64,000 bases of DNA from an uncultured Olsenella sp. (GCA_949287905.1 CASEHX010000001.1:124001-188000), one strand, 5' to 3'. Positions 18,847-27,340 are shown, counted from the stretch's first letter. Numbers and translations are program-made. The notes: generated from the letters alone by a model not told the origin.

Positions 18847-20685
18847 ATGCCCGCGCGTGGGACCGCCGCGCCCTCGCGGCCGCATGACCTTCTCGCAACG
18901 CTGCGTCGTCTGCTCGCGTACATGAGCCACGCCCGCTGGCTCATGCTTGCCGTTGCCGTGCTGGTCACGCTTGCGGGCCTGGCGAGCCTCCTTGGCACGT
19001 ACATGATCAAGCCCGTGGTCAACGCCGTGGGGGAGGGCGACACCGAGGCGTTTCTCCGCGGGGTGGCGCTCACCGCCGTCATCTACGCCGTGGGCGTGGC
19101 GTCTGCGGCCGGCTACACGCAGACGATGGTGCGCGCGGCGCAGCGCGTGGTCTTTGACATCAGGCGCGACCTCTTCGCGCACGTCGAGCGGCTCCCGCTC
19201 TCCTTCTTCGACCGGGCGCGCCACGGCGACGTGATGAGCTACTTCACCAACGACGTGGACACGGTCTCCGAGGCCCTCAACAACAGCTTTGCCAACCTCG
19301 TGCAGGCGGCGGTGCAGATCGTGGGCACGCTCGCGCTGCTGCTCGTGCTGGACTGGCGCCTCACGCTGGTCACGATCGCGTGCGACGCTGCCATCGCGCT
19401 CTACGTGCGCTTCTCGGGCGGTCGCAGCGGCCGGTTCTTCTCGCGGCAGCAGGCGGAGCTCGCCGCGCTCGACGGCTACGTGGAGGAGATGATCGCCGGG
19501 CAGAAGGTCGTGAAGGTCTTCAACCACGAGGCTGCCAACCTCGCGAGCTTTGGCGAGCACAACGAGCGGCTGCGGGCGGCGGGTGCCACGGCGCAGGCCT
19601 ACGCCTCCACGATGGTGCCGGTCACGGTGTGCGTGGGCTACGTCAACTATGCGATCGTGACCGTGATGGGGGCGCTGCTCGCGATGGGCGGGGCGATGGA
19701 CGTGGGCTCGCTCGCGAGCTACCTCGTCTTCGTGCGGCAGGCCGCAGCTCCCCTCAACCAGTTCACGCAGCAGGGAAACTTCCTGCTCACGGCGCTTGCG
19801 GGCGCGGAGCGGATCTTCTCGGTGATGGAGCTTGCACCCGAGGTGGACGAGGGCGAGGTTCGTCTCGTGCGCGCGGACGACGTGGAGGCGGCCCGCGCGG
19901 CGTCCGGTGCCGCGGGCTGGGCGTGGGAGATCTGTGGAGAGCACGTGCCGCTCCAGGGAGACGTGCAGTTCTATCACGTGGACTTTGGGTATGAGGAGGG
20001 GCAGACCGTGCTCGCGGACCTCTCGCTCTACGCCAAGCCGGGTCAGAAGATCGCTTTCGTGGGTTCCACGGGCGCGGGCAAGACCACGATCACCAACCTC
20101 ATCAACCGCTTCTACGAGGTGCGCTCCGGCGTGATCACCTACGACGGCATAGACGTGCGCGACATCGAGAAGGCGAGCCTGCGCCGCTCGCTCGGCATCG
20201 TGCTGCAGGACACGCACCTCTTTGCCGGCACGATCGCGGACAACATCCGCTTTGGCAAGCTCGACGCCACCGACGAGGAGGTGCGTGCCGCGGCCCGCCT
20301 GGCCTGCGCGGACGGCTTCATCTCGCGCCTGCCGCGCGGCTACGACACGCCGGTGGTGGCAGACGGGGCGAACCTCTCCCAGGGGCAGCGGCAGCTCCTG
20401 GCCATCGCGCGTGCGGCGGTGGCGGACCCGCCGGTGCTGATCCTCGACGAGGCCACCTCGAGCATCGACACGCGCACCGAGGCGCTCATCCAGCGCGGCA
20501 TGGACGCGCTCATGGCGGGGCGCACGGTCTTCGTGATCGCGCACCGGCTGAGCACGGTTCGCAACGCCGACGCGATCATGGTGCTGGAGCACGGACGGAT
20601 CGTTGAGCGCGGCACGCACGAGGAGCTTCTCGCCCAGCGCGGCGAGTACTGGCAGCTCTGGACCGGTGCCAGGGAGCTGGACTAG
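18847..20685 (+). CDS. ABC exporter half-transporter with consensus ATP site
   Basis: 612 residues: six membrane helices, then a nucleotide-binding domain with Walker A GSTGAGKTTI, signature LSQGQRQLL, and Walker B VLILDEATSSID with the catalytic Glu intact. The signature has Gln for the second Gly (SQGQ), normal for many exporters. Between the two domains is a roughly 50-residue insert after the EEAPEVDEG-like linker (containing AWEICGEHVPLQGDV). It starts immediately after the stop of the partner subunit, with the ribosome site inside that gene (GGGGAGG). Active half of the heterodimer. Confidence 0.9.
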   Translation: MPARGTAAPSRPHDLLATLRRLLAYMSHARWLMLAVAVLVTLAGLASLLGTYMIKPVVNAVGEGDTEAFLRGVALTAVIYAVGVASAAGYTQTMVRAAQRVVFDIRRDLFAHVERLPLSFFDRARHGDVMSYFTNDVDTVSEALNNSFANLVQAAVQIVGTLALLLVLDWRLTLVTIACDAAIALYVRFSGGRSGRFFSRQQAELAALDGYVEEMIAGQKVVKVFNHEAANLASFGEHNERLRAAGATAQAYASTMVPVTVCVGYVNYAIVTVMGALLAMGGAMDVGSLASYLVFVRQAAAPLNQFTQQGNFLLTALAGAERIFSVMELAPEVDEGEVRLVRADDVEAARAASGAAGWAWEICGEHVPLQGDVQFYHVDFGYEEGQTVLADLSLYAKPGQKIAFVGSTGAGKTTITNLINRFYEVRSGVITYDGIDVRDIEKASLRRSLGIVLQDTHLFAGTIADNIRFGKLDATDEEVRAAARLACADGFISRLPRGYDTPVVADGANLSQGQRQLLAIARAAVADPPVLILDEATSSIDTRTEALIQRGMDALMAGRTVFVIAHRLSTVRNADAIMVLEHGRIVERGTHEELLAQRGEYWQLWTGARELD

Positions 20686-20716
20686 CGCGAGAGAGCGAGA
20701 CAAAGCACTCCTGCCG

Positions 20717-20723
20717 TAGAATC
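20717..20723 (+). promoter_or_regulatory. Candidate -10 box (TAGAATC) for crcB
   Basis: TAGAATC, 31 bp before the crcB ATG. No -35 hexamer is evident 16-18 bp upstream. Same heptamer as at 38349, 42684, 59370, 59839 and, on the minus strand, 57885. Confidence 0.45.
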
Positions 20724-20754
20724 GAGGCTTGAGTGGCGCGAGAGGGGAGTGCGA

Positions 20755-21129
20755 ATGACGAGCGTTCTTGCCGTTGCTGCCGGCGGCGCGATCGGCAGCG
20801 TGGGACGATGGGGCCTGGGCCTGCTGCTCTCCTCCTGTCTGCCGGGCCTGCCCGCGGGGACCTTTGTCGCCAACGTCCTTGCCGGCCTGGTCATCGGCGT
20901 CGTTTCCGGGGCGGGGTCGGTGACGCCGCTTCCCGAGGAGACGCGCCTGCTCCTTGCGGTCGGGCTCTGCGGCGGCCTCTCCACGTTCTCCACGTTCTCA
21001 AACGAGACCCTTGGGATGATAGAGTCGGGCAATGTCGTTGCAGCAGGGGCAAATATCGCGCTTAACGTCTGCGTTTGCCTTCTGGCGGTATGGGTGGGAA
21101 CTCGGCTTGGGACGATGCTCGCGGCATGA
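20755..21129 (+). CDS. crcB: Fluoride ion channel CrcB/Fluc
   Basis: 124 residues, four predicted helices. Exports fluoride as a dual-topology homodimer. Family signatures: AGGAIGSVGRWG at the start, FVANVLAGLVIG (the pore Asn), and GLCGGLSTFSTFSNE (Phe box and Ser/Thr-rich break). Only one copy is present here, fitting a homodimer, though a second paralogue may lie elsewhere. ATG 20755 was chosen with GGGGAG 5 bp upstream; GTG 20749 is inside that run. No fluoride riboswitch was recognised upstream. Confidence 0.93.
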   Translation: MTSVLAVAAGGAIGSVGRWGLGLLLSSCLPGLPAGTFVANVLAGLVIGVVSGAGSVTPLPEETRLLLAVGLCGGLSTFSTFSNETLGMIESGNVVAAGANIALNVCVCLLAVWVGTRLGTMLAA

Positions 21130-21159
21130 CGGCGCCTGCGAGCAGAGCGGTCGTATCAC

Positions 21160-21345
21160 CTTGGAGACGGGGCTCGTCTCAGCTCGGCGGGCTTCTCGCT
21201 TGACGAAACGGGGCTCGTCTCAGCTCGGCGGGCTTCTCGCTTGACGAAACGGGGCTCGTCTCAGCCTTTTGCGCTTCTCGCTTGACGAAACGGGGCTCGT
21301 CTCAGCCCAAACCCTGAGACGAGCCCCGAATCGTCAAGCTCCGCG
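21160..21345. repeat. Second 41-bp array of the same family, 4 direct + 1 inverted
   Basis: Direct units start at about 21160 (diverged), 21199, 21240 and 21281; the last three are exactly 41 bp apart and begin CTTGACGAAACGGGGCT. One inverted unit starts at 21313 (CCTGAGACGAGCCCC, then GAATCGTCAAGCTCCG). It shares the core of the array at 16679 but with a locus-specific change in both arms (CGGGG/CCCCG here, GCGGG/GGCCCGG there). It fills the gap between crcB and the flavin reductase. Confidence 0.88.
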
Positions 21346-21431
21346 TCCCCGCGCTCTCCGTCGGGTGCGCGGCGTCGCTCCGGATGGCACAATGGGTGCC
21401 GGCACAGGAAGCGCATCGTGGGAGGGCGTTC

Positions 21432-22022
21432 ATGGCAAAGCAGACGTGGCGTGGCGGCAACATGCTCTACCCGCTGCCCGCGGTGATGGTGAGCTGCACA
21501 AACGCGGCTGGCGAGAAGGACATCGTCACGGTGGCGTGGGCCGGCACCGTGTGCACCAACCCTCCGATGCTCTCGATCTCCCTGCGGCCGGAGCGCCACA
21601 GCTACCACATCGTCCGCGAGTCGGGCGAGTTTGTGGTGAACCTCGTGACGGCACGGCTCCAGCGCGCCTGCGACTGGTGCGGCGTGCGCTCCGGGCGCGA
21701 CTACGACAAGTGGGCGGAGTGCCGCCTCACGGCCGCGCCGTCGGCAAAGCTCGAGCTTGCGCCGGTGATCGAGGAGAGTCCCGTGAACATCGAGTGCCGC
21801 GTGCGCGACGTGCTCGAGTTGGGCAGCCATCACATGTTCCTGGCCGACGTGCTTGCCGTGCAGGTGGAGGAGGGGCTCCTCGACGCGCGCGGCAAGCTCG
21901 ACCTGGCCCGCGCCGACCTCACGGCATACAGCCACGGCGAGTACTTCGAGCTGGGCCGCCGTCTGGGCTCGTTTGGCTACTCCGTGCGCAAGCGCAAGCC
22001 CGGCCCTCGCCGGCGCCGCTAG
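21432..22022 (+). CDS. Flavin reductase-like FMN-binding protein
   Basis: 196 residues. The N-terminal part matches the flavin reductase-like split beta-barrel: PLPAVMVSC, DIVTVAWAGTVCTNPPMLSISLRP, HIVRESGEFVVNLVT, then CDWCGVRSGRDYDK and HHMFLADVLAVQVEE. The expected role is an FMN-dependent reductase or electron carrier of anaerobes; the physiological partner is not deducible. ATG 21432 follows GGAGGGCGTTC. Its stop overlaps the stop of the convergent flippase gene by a few bases (CTAG). Confidence 0.82.
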   Translation: MAKQTWRGGNMLYPLPAVMVSCTNAAGEKDIVTVAWAGTVCTNPPMLSISLRPERHSYHIVRESGEFVVNLVTARLQRACDWCGVRSGRDYDKWAECRLTAAPSAKLELAPVIEESPVNIECRVRDVLELGSHHMFLADVLAVQVEEGLLDARGKLDLARADLTAYSHGEYFELGRRLGSFGYSVRKRKPGPRRRR

Positions 22023-23497
22023 TACCCTCGGCTGATGCGGCGGCGGATGCCAAAGTACTCCATCACCAGCAGCACCAGCAGGATCGCCATGGAGACGAGC
22101 GAGCCCACCACGGCGCCCGCCAGTCCCGCGAAGTTGACGAGCAGCATCGCCACCGGCACGGAGAACGCGAACGCGATGAGGTAGAGCTTGGAGACGTCTC
22201 CCTGCGCGCGCAGCACCGTGACGATCTGGTAGAGGAAGTCTATGCACGCACAGACGCCTCCCGTGGCGACCATCACCAGGCAGAGGCCGCGGAACTTCTC
22301 GAAGTCCAGGCCGTACATGAAGCTCATGAGCGGGATGCCCACGGTGCCCATGATGAGCGCCATGACGCCCGTGACCAGCGCGATCACGCCGATCATGGCG
22401 AGCACCAGAAGGTCGAAGCGCCGGTGCTTCTCGGGGTCGTCCCAGATGCGGGCGAGACGGACGAGCTGCGGCTTGTAGATGAAGCCGGCCATCATGAGGA
22501 TGGAGTGGGCGGGGAAGTACATGGCGTTGTAGTAGAGCTGGTTGTCGTAGGAGAGGACGCCCTCCATCGCGAACTTGGGCACCGAGTCTATGAGGTTGTA
22601 GAGGAAGAGCGCAACAAAGAGCGGGAAGCACTCGACGAAGAGCTCCCTCACGCCCCGCAGCGTTGCGGGCATGCTGCGCTCGGTCTCGAAGTGGGCCAGC
22701 GGCACGGTGAGGAGGACGAGCGAGGCCACGGCGCCGACGGCCATGGCAAAGCTCGCGATGGCGAGGTCGCGCGTCACGAGCAGCACGAGCGCAAACGCCA
22801 CGAGGCCGAGCAGGCAGCGCGCCGCCTGGGAGAGGCCCGCCAGGTAGAGCTTGTCCTTCTGCTGGAGGCGACCCTCGTAGACGTCCGCGAGGCCGTCCAC
22901 CGCGCGAAACACCAGCACGCCCATGCAGATGGAGAACATGTACGAGTCGTAGCCGCGGAACCGGCACCACAGCCACCCCACGACGAGCATGGCAGCGCAC
23001 GTGACGAACCGGTTGATCTGGTAGTCGAGGAAGGAGCGCATGTCATCGAGGTCGGACACCTGATAGGTCCGCACGCCGTAGTTGGCGAGAAACAGCAGCA
23101 GCGTGCCCACGGTGAAGGCCATGGAGAACAGGCCCGCCTGCTCGGCTCCCACGAACCACGTGGCGACCATCGTGAGGGCGGGGAAGAGCATGCCCCACGC
23201 CGCCTGGCCGATGGTGTTGCAGACGTAGTCGCGCTTGGTCTGGTGCGCGAGGTACTGCTCCGTCTGCTCAGAGAGCTTTCCGCCAAAGACGGCAGAGATG
23301 AGGCGGTTCCACCAGTCGTTGACAATGCGGGAGAGGGGGCTGGGATCGCGACTGGGATCGCTCTTCCGGGGCTCCTTGCCCCGCTTCTTCGTTATCACGC
23401 CGTAGCGCGGCGCACGGGTCCCCGACTGGGTTCCCGCAACGGTCCTGACCGGCGTGGCTTCGCTGCGCTTCGTCCGTCTGAAGGGGTTGCCTGGCAT
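22019..23497 (-). CDS. MOP/Wzx-like polysaccharide flippase
   Basis: 492 residues. A basic cytoplasmic N-terminus (about 75 residues, RRTKRSE, KKRGKEPRKSD) is followed by about 12-14 hydrophobic helices arranged like the MATE/MOP superfamily (Wzx, RfbX, MurJ). Seen: LFPALTMVATWFVG in helix 1, FRAVDGLADVYEGRLQQ, PLFVALFLYNLIDSVPKF and AGLAGAVVGSLVS. It probably flips a lipid-linked saccharide for surface polysaccharide. No glycosyltransferases are adjacent, so the substrate is open. ATG 23497 has GAGAGGAG upstream. Convergent to the flavin reductase, with overlapping stop codons. Confidence 0.8.
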   Translation of the reverse strand: MPGNPFRRTKRSEATPVRTVAGTQSGTRAPRYGVITKKRGKEPRKSDPSRDPSPLSRIVNDWWNRLISAVFGGKLSEQTEQYLAHQTKRDYVCNTIGQAAWGMLFPALTMVATWFVGAEQAGLFSMAFTVGTLLLFLANYGVRTYQVSDLDDMRSFLDYQINRFVTCAAMLVVGWLWCRFRGYDSYMFSICMGVLVFRAVDGLADVYEGRLQQKDKLYLAGLSQAARCLLGLVAFALVLLVTRDLAIASFAMAVGAVASLVLLTVPLAHFETERSMPATLRGVRELFVECFPLFVALFLYNLIDSVPKFAMEGVLSYDNQLYYNAMYFPAHSILMMAGFIYKPQLVRLARIWDDPEKHRRFDLLVLAMIGVIALVTGVMALIMGTVGIPLMSFMYGLDFEKFRGLCLVMVATGGVCACIDFLYQIVTVLRAQGDVSKLYLIAFAFSVPVAMLLVNFAGLAGAVVGSLVSMAILLVLLVMEYFGIRRRISRGY

Positions 23498-23806
23498 GGT
23501 CCCAAAAGCTCCTCTCGCGTTGGTGCCCCCTGATTGTACCGTCTGCCCGTGACGGGAATGTAAAGGTGTCCAGGCATGGGCTGGCATGCACGTCGAGGCC
23601 GGGCGCTCTCCCCAGGAGGCGGCTGGCCCGACCGGAGGGTCGCGACGCTCCGGGCGCGGCGGACGCCGTCTGTCCCTCCCGGGGGCCAGGCGCCGACTTT
23701 GGTGAACAATGGGTTTCTCGCGTGGGTCTTTCTTGAGGGCTCTTCTGCGTGGGCGCCCACTCGGGGTATTGTGTCTTGTGACCGTACGACGGACAAAGGA
23801 GCATCG
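23498..23806. other. Divergent intergenic region, flippase / ppc
   Basis: Holds the promoters of two divergent genes. For the flippase, TACAATC on the minus strand (23532-23538) resembles a -10, with TTTACA 20 bp further upstream, a poor spacing. For ppc, TATTGT at 23767-23772 lies 35 bp before the start. No repeats or small genes seen. Confidence 0.4.
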
Positions 23807-26509
23807 TTGGCCGAGAAGAACGTGCAGGCTTCCGTTTCGCCCGCTACCATGACGCACCTTAACGTTCCGGAGAGCATCGCCGAGAACATGGACCTCTTCC
23901 TGCGCCTGGTCCGCAAGGTGCTCGAGGAGTTTGACTCCGGGCTCCTTGAGACCTTTGACGTCCTGCTCTCTGACGCGTTTCGCGCCAATGCCGACGAGTC
24001 GGCCGAGACCGACGACGAGCGCGCCGCCTTTTCCGAGCTCGAGCGCACCATCGACGGCTTGGACGAGCGTCGCGCGACGCTGCTGATGCGCGCCTTCGTT
24101 GCCTACTTCCATCTCGCCAACATCTGCGAGGAGCACTACCGCGTGACCTCGCTGCGCGAGCGCGAGAGCTCCGTGGACCCCTCGGAGGGCGCCGACCCGA
24201 TCAACGACCTCACGGTGGCCTATCGCCGGCTCGTGGACGAGTGCGGGCGCGGCAAGGCCGTCGCCCTCCTGCAGCGGCTGGAGTTCAGGCCGGTCTTCAC
24301 GGCGCACCCCACCGAGGCTCGCCGCAAGGCGGTGGAGGGCAAGATCCGACGCATCTCCGGCCTGCTGGAGGAGCACTCCCAGCTGGGCGGCGCCGCGCTC
24401 GCCGAGAACGAGCGGCGCCTCCTCCAGGAGATCGACGCCCTGCTGCGCACCTCGCCGATCGCGCACAAGAAGCCGACGCCCGTCGAGGAGGCCGACACCA
24501 TCGTCGACATCTTCGACAACACCCTCTTTGACATGGTGCCGGACGTCTATCGCCGATTCGACGACTGGGAGCTCGGGGAGCGCGCCGGCACCGTGCCGCC
24601 CGTCTGCCCGGCCTTCTTCCATCCCGGGAGCTGGATCGGCTCGGACCGAGACGGCAACCCCAACGTCACGGCCCGCGTGAGCCGTCAGGTTGCCGAGAAG
24701 TTCCGCACCCACGTGCTCGAGCGCCTGGCGGACGCCACGCAGGCCTGCGGGCGCAACCTCACGCTCGACGCCGTCTCGACGCCCCCCTCCGATCGCCTGG
24801 TGAACCTCTGGAGCCACCAGGTGGAGATGAGCGAGGAGCTGACCGCCCGTGCGCTCGGCATCTCGGCGAGCGAGCTCCACCGTGCCGCGATGCTCGTGAT
24901 CGCGGAGCGCCTGCGTGCCACGATCGCCCGGACCTCGGACGTCATGTACGCGTGCGCCGACGATTACGTCGCCGACCTTCGCGTCGTGCAGAGCTCCCTG
25001 GCCCGCGCCGGTGCCGTCCGCGCGGCGTACGGGCCCGTGCAGCGCCTCATCTGGCAGGCGCAGACCTTTGGCTTCCACCTCGTCGAGATGGAGTTCCGCC
25101 AGCACTCGCTCGTCCACGCCCGCGCCCTCGAGGACATCCGCGAGCACGGTCGCTGGGGCGAGCGGGGAGAGCTCGCCCCGATGACGCGCGAGGTTCTGGA
25201 CACCTTCCGTGCCATTTCGCAGATCCAGCGCAAGAACGGCGTCGACGCCGCGCGCCGCTACATCATCTCGTTCACGCAGTCCGCCGAGGACGTGTCCAAC
25301 GTCTACGAGCTCGCCCACCTCGCCTTCGCGCACGAGGTCGACGTGCCCAAGCTGGACGTGATCCCGCTCTTCGAGCAGGCCGCGGACCTCGAGCGTGCCG
25401 TCGATACCCTCGACCGGATCATTCGCCTTCCCGAGGTCCAGCGCCGTCTCGCCGAGACGGGCCGCCGCCTGGAGGTCATGCTCGGCTACTCCGACTCCTC
25501 CAAGGACGTGGGCCCCACGGCGGCAACGCTCGTGCTCCACGCCGCCCAGGCTAACATCGCCCGGTGGGCGGAGGAGAACGACATCGACCTCGTCCTCATG
25601 CACGGCCGCGGCGGCGCGGTCGGCCGCGGCGGCGGACCCGCCAACCGTGCGGTGCTCTCCCAGCCCGCCGGTTCGGTGAACGGTTGCTTCAAGCTCACCG
25701 AGCAGGGCGAGGTCATCTTTGCCCGCTACGGCAACCCCACGCTGGCGCGTCGTCACGTGGAGTCGGTCGCGGGCGCCACGCTCCTCTCGTCCGCGCCCTC
25801 CATCGAGCTGCACAACTCCGAGGCCACCGAGAAGTACGCGGGCCTTGCCGCCGAGCTCGACTCGGCGAGCCGCGAGCGCTACCTCGACCTCCTGCACACC
25901 GAGGGGTTCGCCGCGTGGTTCTCTACCGTGACGCCGCTCGCCGAGGTCGGCCTCATGCCCATCGGCTCTCGTCCGGCAAAGCGTGGCCTCGGCGCCACCT
26001 CCCTCGATGACCTGCGCGCCATCCCGTGGATCTTCTCGTGGTCCCAGGCGCGCGTCAACCTGGCCGCCTGGTACGGCCTGGGCACCGCCTGCGAGCGCGT
26101 GGGGGACCTCGGGCGCCTGCGCGCCGCCTACGCCGAGTGGCCGCTCTTCCAGACGTTCGTCGACAACGCGGAGATGTCCCTCTCCAAGGTGGACGAGCGC
26201 ATCGCGCGGCTCTACCTCGCGCTCGGCGACCGTGACGACCTCGCGCGGAAGGTCCTCGAGGAGATGGAGCTCACGCGCCGCTGGGTGCTCGCGATCGCGG
26301 GCGACGAGTGGCCGCTGCAGCATCGTCGCGTGCTGGGGCCTGTCATCCGCATGCGCCTTCCGTTCGTGAACGTGCTCTCCGTGACGCAGGCCCTCGCGCT
26401 GCGCCGCCTGCGCGCGGGCGACCTCGAGCCCGAGGAGCGCGACGCCCTCACGTACCTCATCCTCTGCACCGTCTCCGGCGTCGCCGCCGGCCTCCAGAAC
26501 ACCGGGTGA
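23807..26509 (+). CDS. ppc: Phosphoenolpyruvate carboxylase
   Basis: 900 residues, normal length. Carboxylates PEP with bicarbonate to oxaloacetate; the anaplerotic entry into C4 acids, relevant for a fermenter. Active-site signatures: FTAHPTEARR (catalytic His167), GSDRDGNPNVT, GYSDSSKDVGPTAA, HGRGGAVGRGGGPANRA with the mobile loop, and the C-terminal QNTG, where PEPCs end. TTG 23807 has AAAGGAG 5 bp upstream; longer open frames upstream lack a ribosome site. The TGA stop forms the first three bases of a 33-bp palindrome (26507-26539). Confidence 0.96.
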   Translation: MAEKNVQASVSPATMTHLNVPESIAENMDLFLRLVRKVLEEFDSGLLETFDVLLSDAFRANADESAETDDERAAFSELERTIDGLDERRATLLMRAFVAYFHLANICEEHYRVTSLRERESSVDPSEGADPINDLTVAYRRLVDECGRGKAVALLQRLEFRPVFTAHPTEARRKAVEGKIRRISGLLEEHSQLGGAALAENERRLLQEIDALLRTSPIAHKKPTPVEEADTIVDIFDNTLFDMVPDVYRRFDDWELGERAGTVPPVCPAFFHPGSWIGSDRDGNPNVTARVSRQVAEKFRTHVLERLADATQACGRNLTLDAVSTPPSDRLVNLWSHQVEMSEELTARALGISASELHRAAMLVIAERLRATIARTSDVMYACADDYVADLRVVQSSLARAGAVRAAYGPVQRLIWQAQTFGFHLVEMEFRQHSLVHARALEDIREHGRWGERGELAPMTREVLDTFRAISQIQRKNGVDAARRYIISFTQSAEDVSNVYELAHLAFAHEVDVPKLDVIPLFEQAADLERAVDTLDRIIRLPEVQRRLAETGRRLEVMLGYSDSSKDVGPTAATLVLHAAQANIARWAEENDIDLVLMHGRGGAVGRGGGPANRAVLSQPAGSVNGCFKLTEQGEVIFARYGNPTLARRHVESVAGATLLSSAPSIELHNSEATEKYAGLAAELDSASRERYLDLLHTEGFAAWFSTVTPLAEVGLMPIGSRPAKRGLGATSLDDLRAIPWIFSWSQARVNLAAWYGLGTACERVGDLGRLRAAYAEWPLFQTFVDNAEMSLSKVDERIARLYLALGDRDDLARKVLEEMELTRRWVLAIAGDEWPLQHRRVLGPVIRMRLPFVNVLSVTQALALRRLRAGDLEPEERDALTYLILCTVSGVAAGLQNTG

Positions 26510-26539
26510 TTCAAAAGGGGACAGACCCCTTTTGAATCA
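26507..26539. repeat. Perfect palindrome, AAAAGGGG-ACAGA-CCCCTTTT type (copy 1)
   Basis: Two perfect 14-bp arms (TGATTCAAAAGGGG and its complement) around the loop ACAGA. It starts with the TGA of ppc. The same core, inverted, is at 26953-26987. Such AAAAGGGG/ACAGA palindromes recur in many bacterial genomes and in some are linked to REP-associated tyrosine transposases; no transposase is in this window. Confidence 0.85.
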
Positions 26540-26555
26540 TTCCGCTCGCATCATC

Positions 26556-26597
26556 AGCGTGCCGTCGGCCTCTCTCGTCGGCGGCACGCTCCTTTGT
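26556..26597 (+). terminator. Terminator after ppc
   Basis: AGCGTGCCGTCG (26556-26567) pairs with CGGCGGCACGCT (26579-26590) with one mismatch; CCTTTGTG follows. Confidence 0.6.
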
Positions 26598-26622
26598 GCG
26601 GACCGAGGCTGCATGCGGAAAA

Positions 26623-26638
26623 GTTACCGGTTTATAAC
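26623..26638. promoter_or_regulatory. GTTA-N8-TAAC operator, distal feoA1 site
   Basis: GTTACCGGTTTATAAC, an exact fit to the 16-bp pattern shared by iron genes in this window. It resembles DtxR/MntR/SloR-type metal-regulator sites. Confidence 0.5.
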
Positions 26639-26656
26639 TCAATCGGCGAGCGGCAC

Positions 26657-26686
26657 TTGCAATGCTGTGAGTTAGTCATATATTAC
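26657..26686 (+). promoter_or_regulatory. feoA1 promoter with overlapping GTTA-N8-TTAC operator
   Basis: -35 TTGCAA (26657-26662), 16-bp spacer, -10 TATATT (26679-26684). The 16-mer GTTAGTCATATATTAC (26671-26686) covers the -10, so a metal-bound repressor would block it. This is one of the few promoters in the window with both hexamers. Confidence 0.6.
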
Positions 26687-26724
26687 TTCCTTGAGTTCGT
26701 ATTGGTTAACTCAGGGAGGCAGTA

Positions 26725-26952
26725 ATGGCAGCGCAGCTTCCGCTGGCGATGGCGGGCGCGGGTGAGGTCGTTCGCGTGACGGGGATTCGCGGCACCGGCG
26801 ACCTGCGACAGCACTTGGCCGAGCTCGGGTTTGTTGATGGTGCCGCGGTCAGGGTGGTCTCGCGTGCCGCCGGCGACGTCATCGTGAGCGTTAAGGGGGC
26901 GCGCCTGGCGCTCAACCGCTCGATGGCGGGTCACATCACGGTGTCTATCTAA
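26725..26952 (+). CDS. feoA: FeoA-type ferrous iron transport accessory protein (copy 1)
   Basis: 75 residues, SH3-like FeoA domain throughout: VVRVTGIRGTGDLRQHLAELGFVDGAAVRVVS and a C-terminal LNRSMAGHITVSI. FeoA proteins help FeoB import Fe(II) at the membrane. ATG 26725 with GGGAGG 5 bp upstream. It is followed by a second feoA and feoB in the same direction, but lies between two inverted palindromes (26507-26539 and 26953-26987), and its stop codon touches the second. Metal-responsive control is suggested by two GTTA-N8-TAAC-like sites upstream. Confidence 0.88.
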   Translation: MAAQLPLAMAGAGEVVRVTGIRGTGDLRQHLAELGFVDGAAVRVVSRAAGDVIVSVKGARLALNRSMAGHITVSI

Positions 26953-26987
26953 ATGATCCAAAAGGGGTCTGTCCCCTTTTGGATCAT
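26953..26987. repeat. Perfect palindrome, AAAAGGGG-TCTGT-CCCCTTTT type (copy 2)
   Basis: Two perfect 15-bp arms (ATGATCCAAAAGGGG and complement) around TCTGT. The inverse orientation of the copy at 26507, so feoA1 is bracketed. It sits in the feoA1-feoA2 gap directly before the feoA2 ribosome site and could act as an RNA hairpin there. Confidence 0.85.
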
Positions 26988-27005
26988 CGGGAAGAAGGGA
27001 AGGCT

Positions 27006-27245
27006 ATGGCAACACTCAGGGACGTGAAGGTGGGGGAGAGCTGCACGGTGGCCAGGCTCACGGGCACGGGCGCGCTCAAGCGCCGGATCATGGACATGGG
27101 TCTCACCAAGGGGACGCGCGTCCACGTGCGCAAGGTGGCGCCGCTCGGCGACCCGCTCGAGCTCACGGTGCGCGGCTACGAGCTCTCGATCCGCAAGGAC
27201 GAGGCGGCCTCGATCGAGGTCGCAGACGTGGCGAGGGGCGAGTAG
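27006..27245 (+). CDS. feoA: FeoA-type ferrous iron transport accessory protein (copy 2)
   Basis: 79 residues. FeoA domain: VKVGESCTVARLTGTGALKRRIMDMGLTKGTRVHVRKVAPLGDPLELTVRGYELSIRKDEA. The GDPLELTVRGYELSIR stretch is the strongest family match and is closer to the FeoA part of the fused protein at 48856 than to feoA1. ATG 27006 lies just after GAAGGGAAGG. Expected partner is FeoB encoded 145 bp downstream, although a weak terminator and a separate operator lie in that gap. Confidence 0.9.
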   Translation: MATLRDVKVGESCTVARLTGTGALKRRIMDMGLTKGTRVHVRKVAPLGDPLELTVRGYELSIRKDEAASIEVADVARGE

Positions 27246-27292
27246 CGCGGGACGAGAAGAGCGGCGCGAGAAGGACCTCGCGCTGCGGGTCC

Positions 27293-27312
27293 GGCCGGGA
27301 GCGGCCGTTTTT
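27293..27312 (+). terminator. Weak terminator between feoA2 and feoB
   Basis: GGCCG-ggag-CGGCC hairpin (27293-27306), then G and TTTTT. A short stem, but with a proper T-run; it suggests feoB is partly uncoupled from feoA2. Confidence 0.45.
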
Positions 27313-27324
27313 CTCGCCGCATGA

Positions 27325-27340
27325 GTTAACCCTATCTAAC
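27325..27340. promoter_or_regulatory. GTTA-N8-TAAC operator upstream of feoB
   Basis: GTTAACCCTATCTAAC, exact fit to the pattern and 11/16 identical to the site at 30735. It ends 49 bp before the feoB ATG, after the weak terminator, so feoB probably has its own metal-controlled promoter. Confidence 0.55.

Noticed and set aside
20686..20754. Fluoride riboswitch before crcB
   Set aside because: The gap is only 69 bp and lacks the conserved loop and pseudoknot bases.
22019..26323. One 1434-residue minus-strand gene
   Set aside because: Its upper two thirds run antisense to ppc. The real gene starts at 23497, where a ribosome site and the membrane protein begin.
26507..26987. A complete transposon carrying feoA1
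   Set aside because: There is no transposase and no recognisable target duplication. Reported only as a possible non-autonomous cassette.
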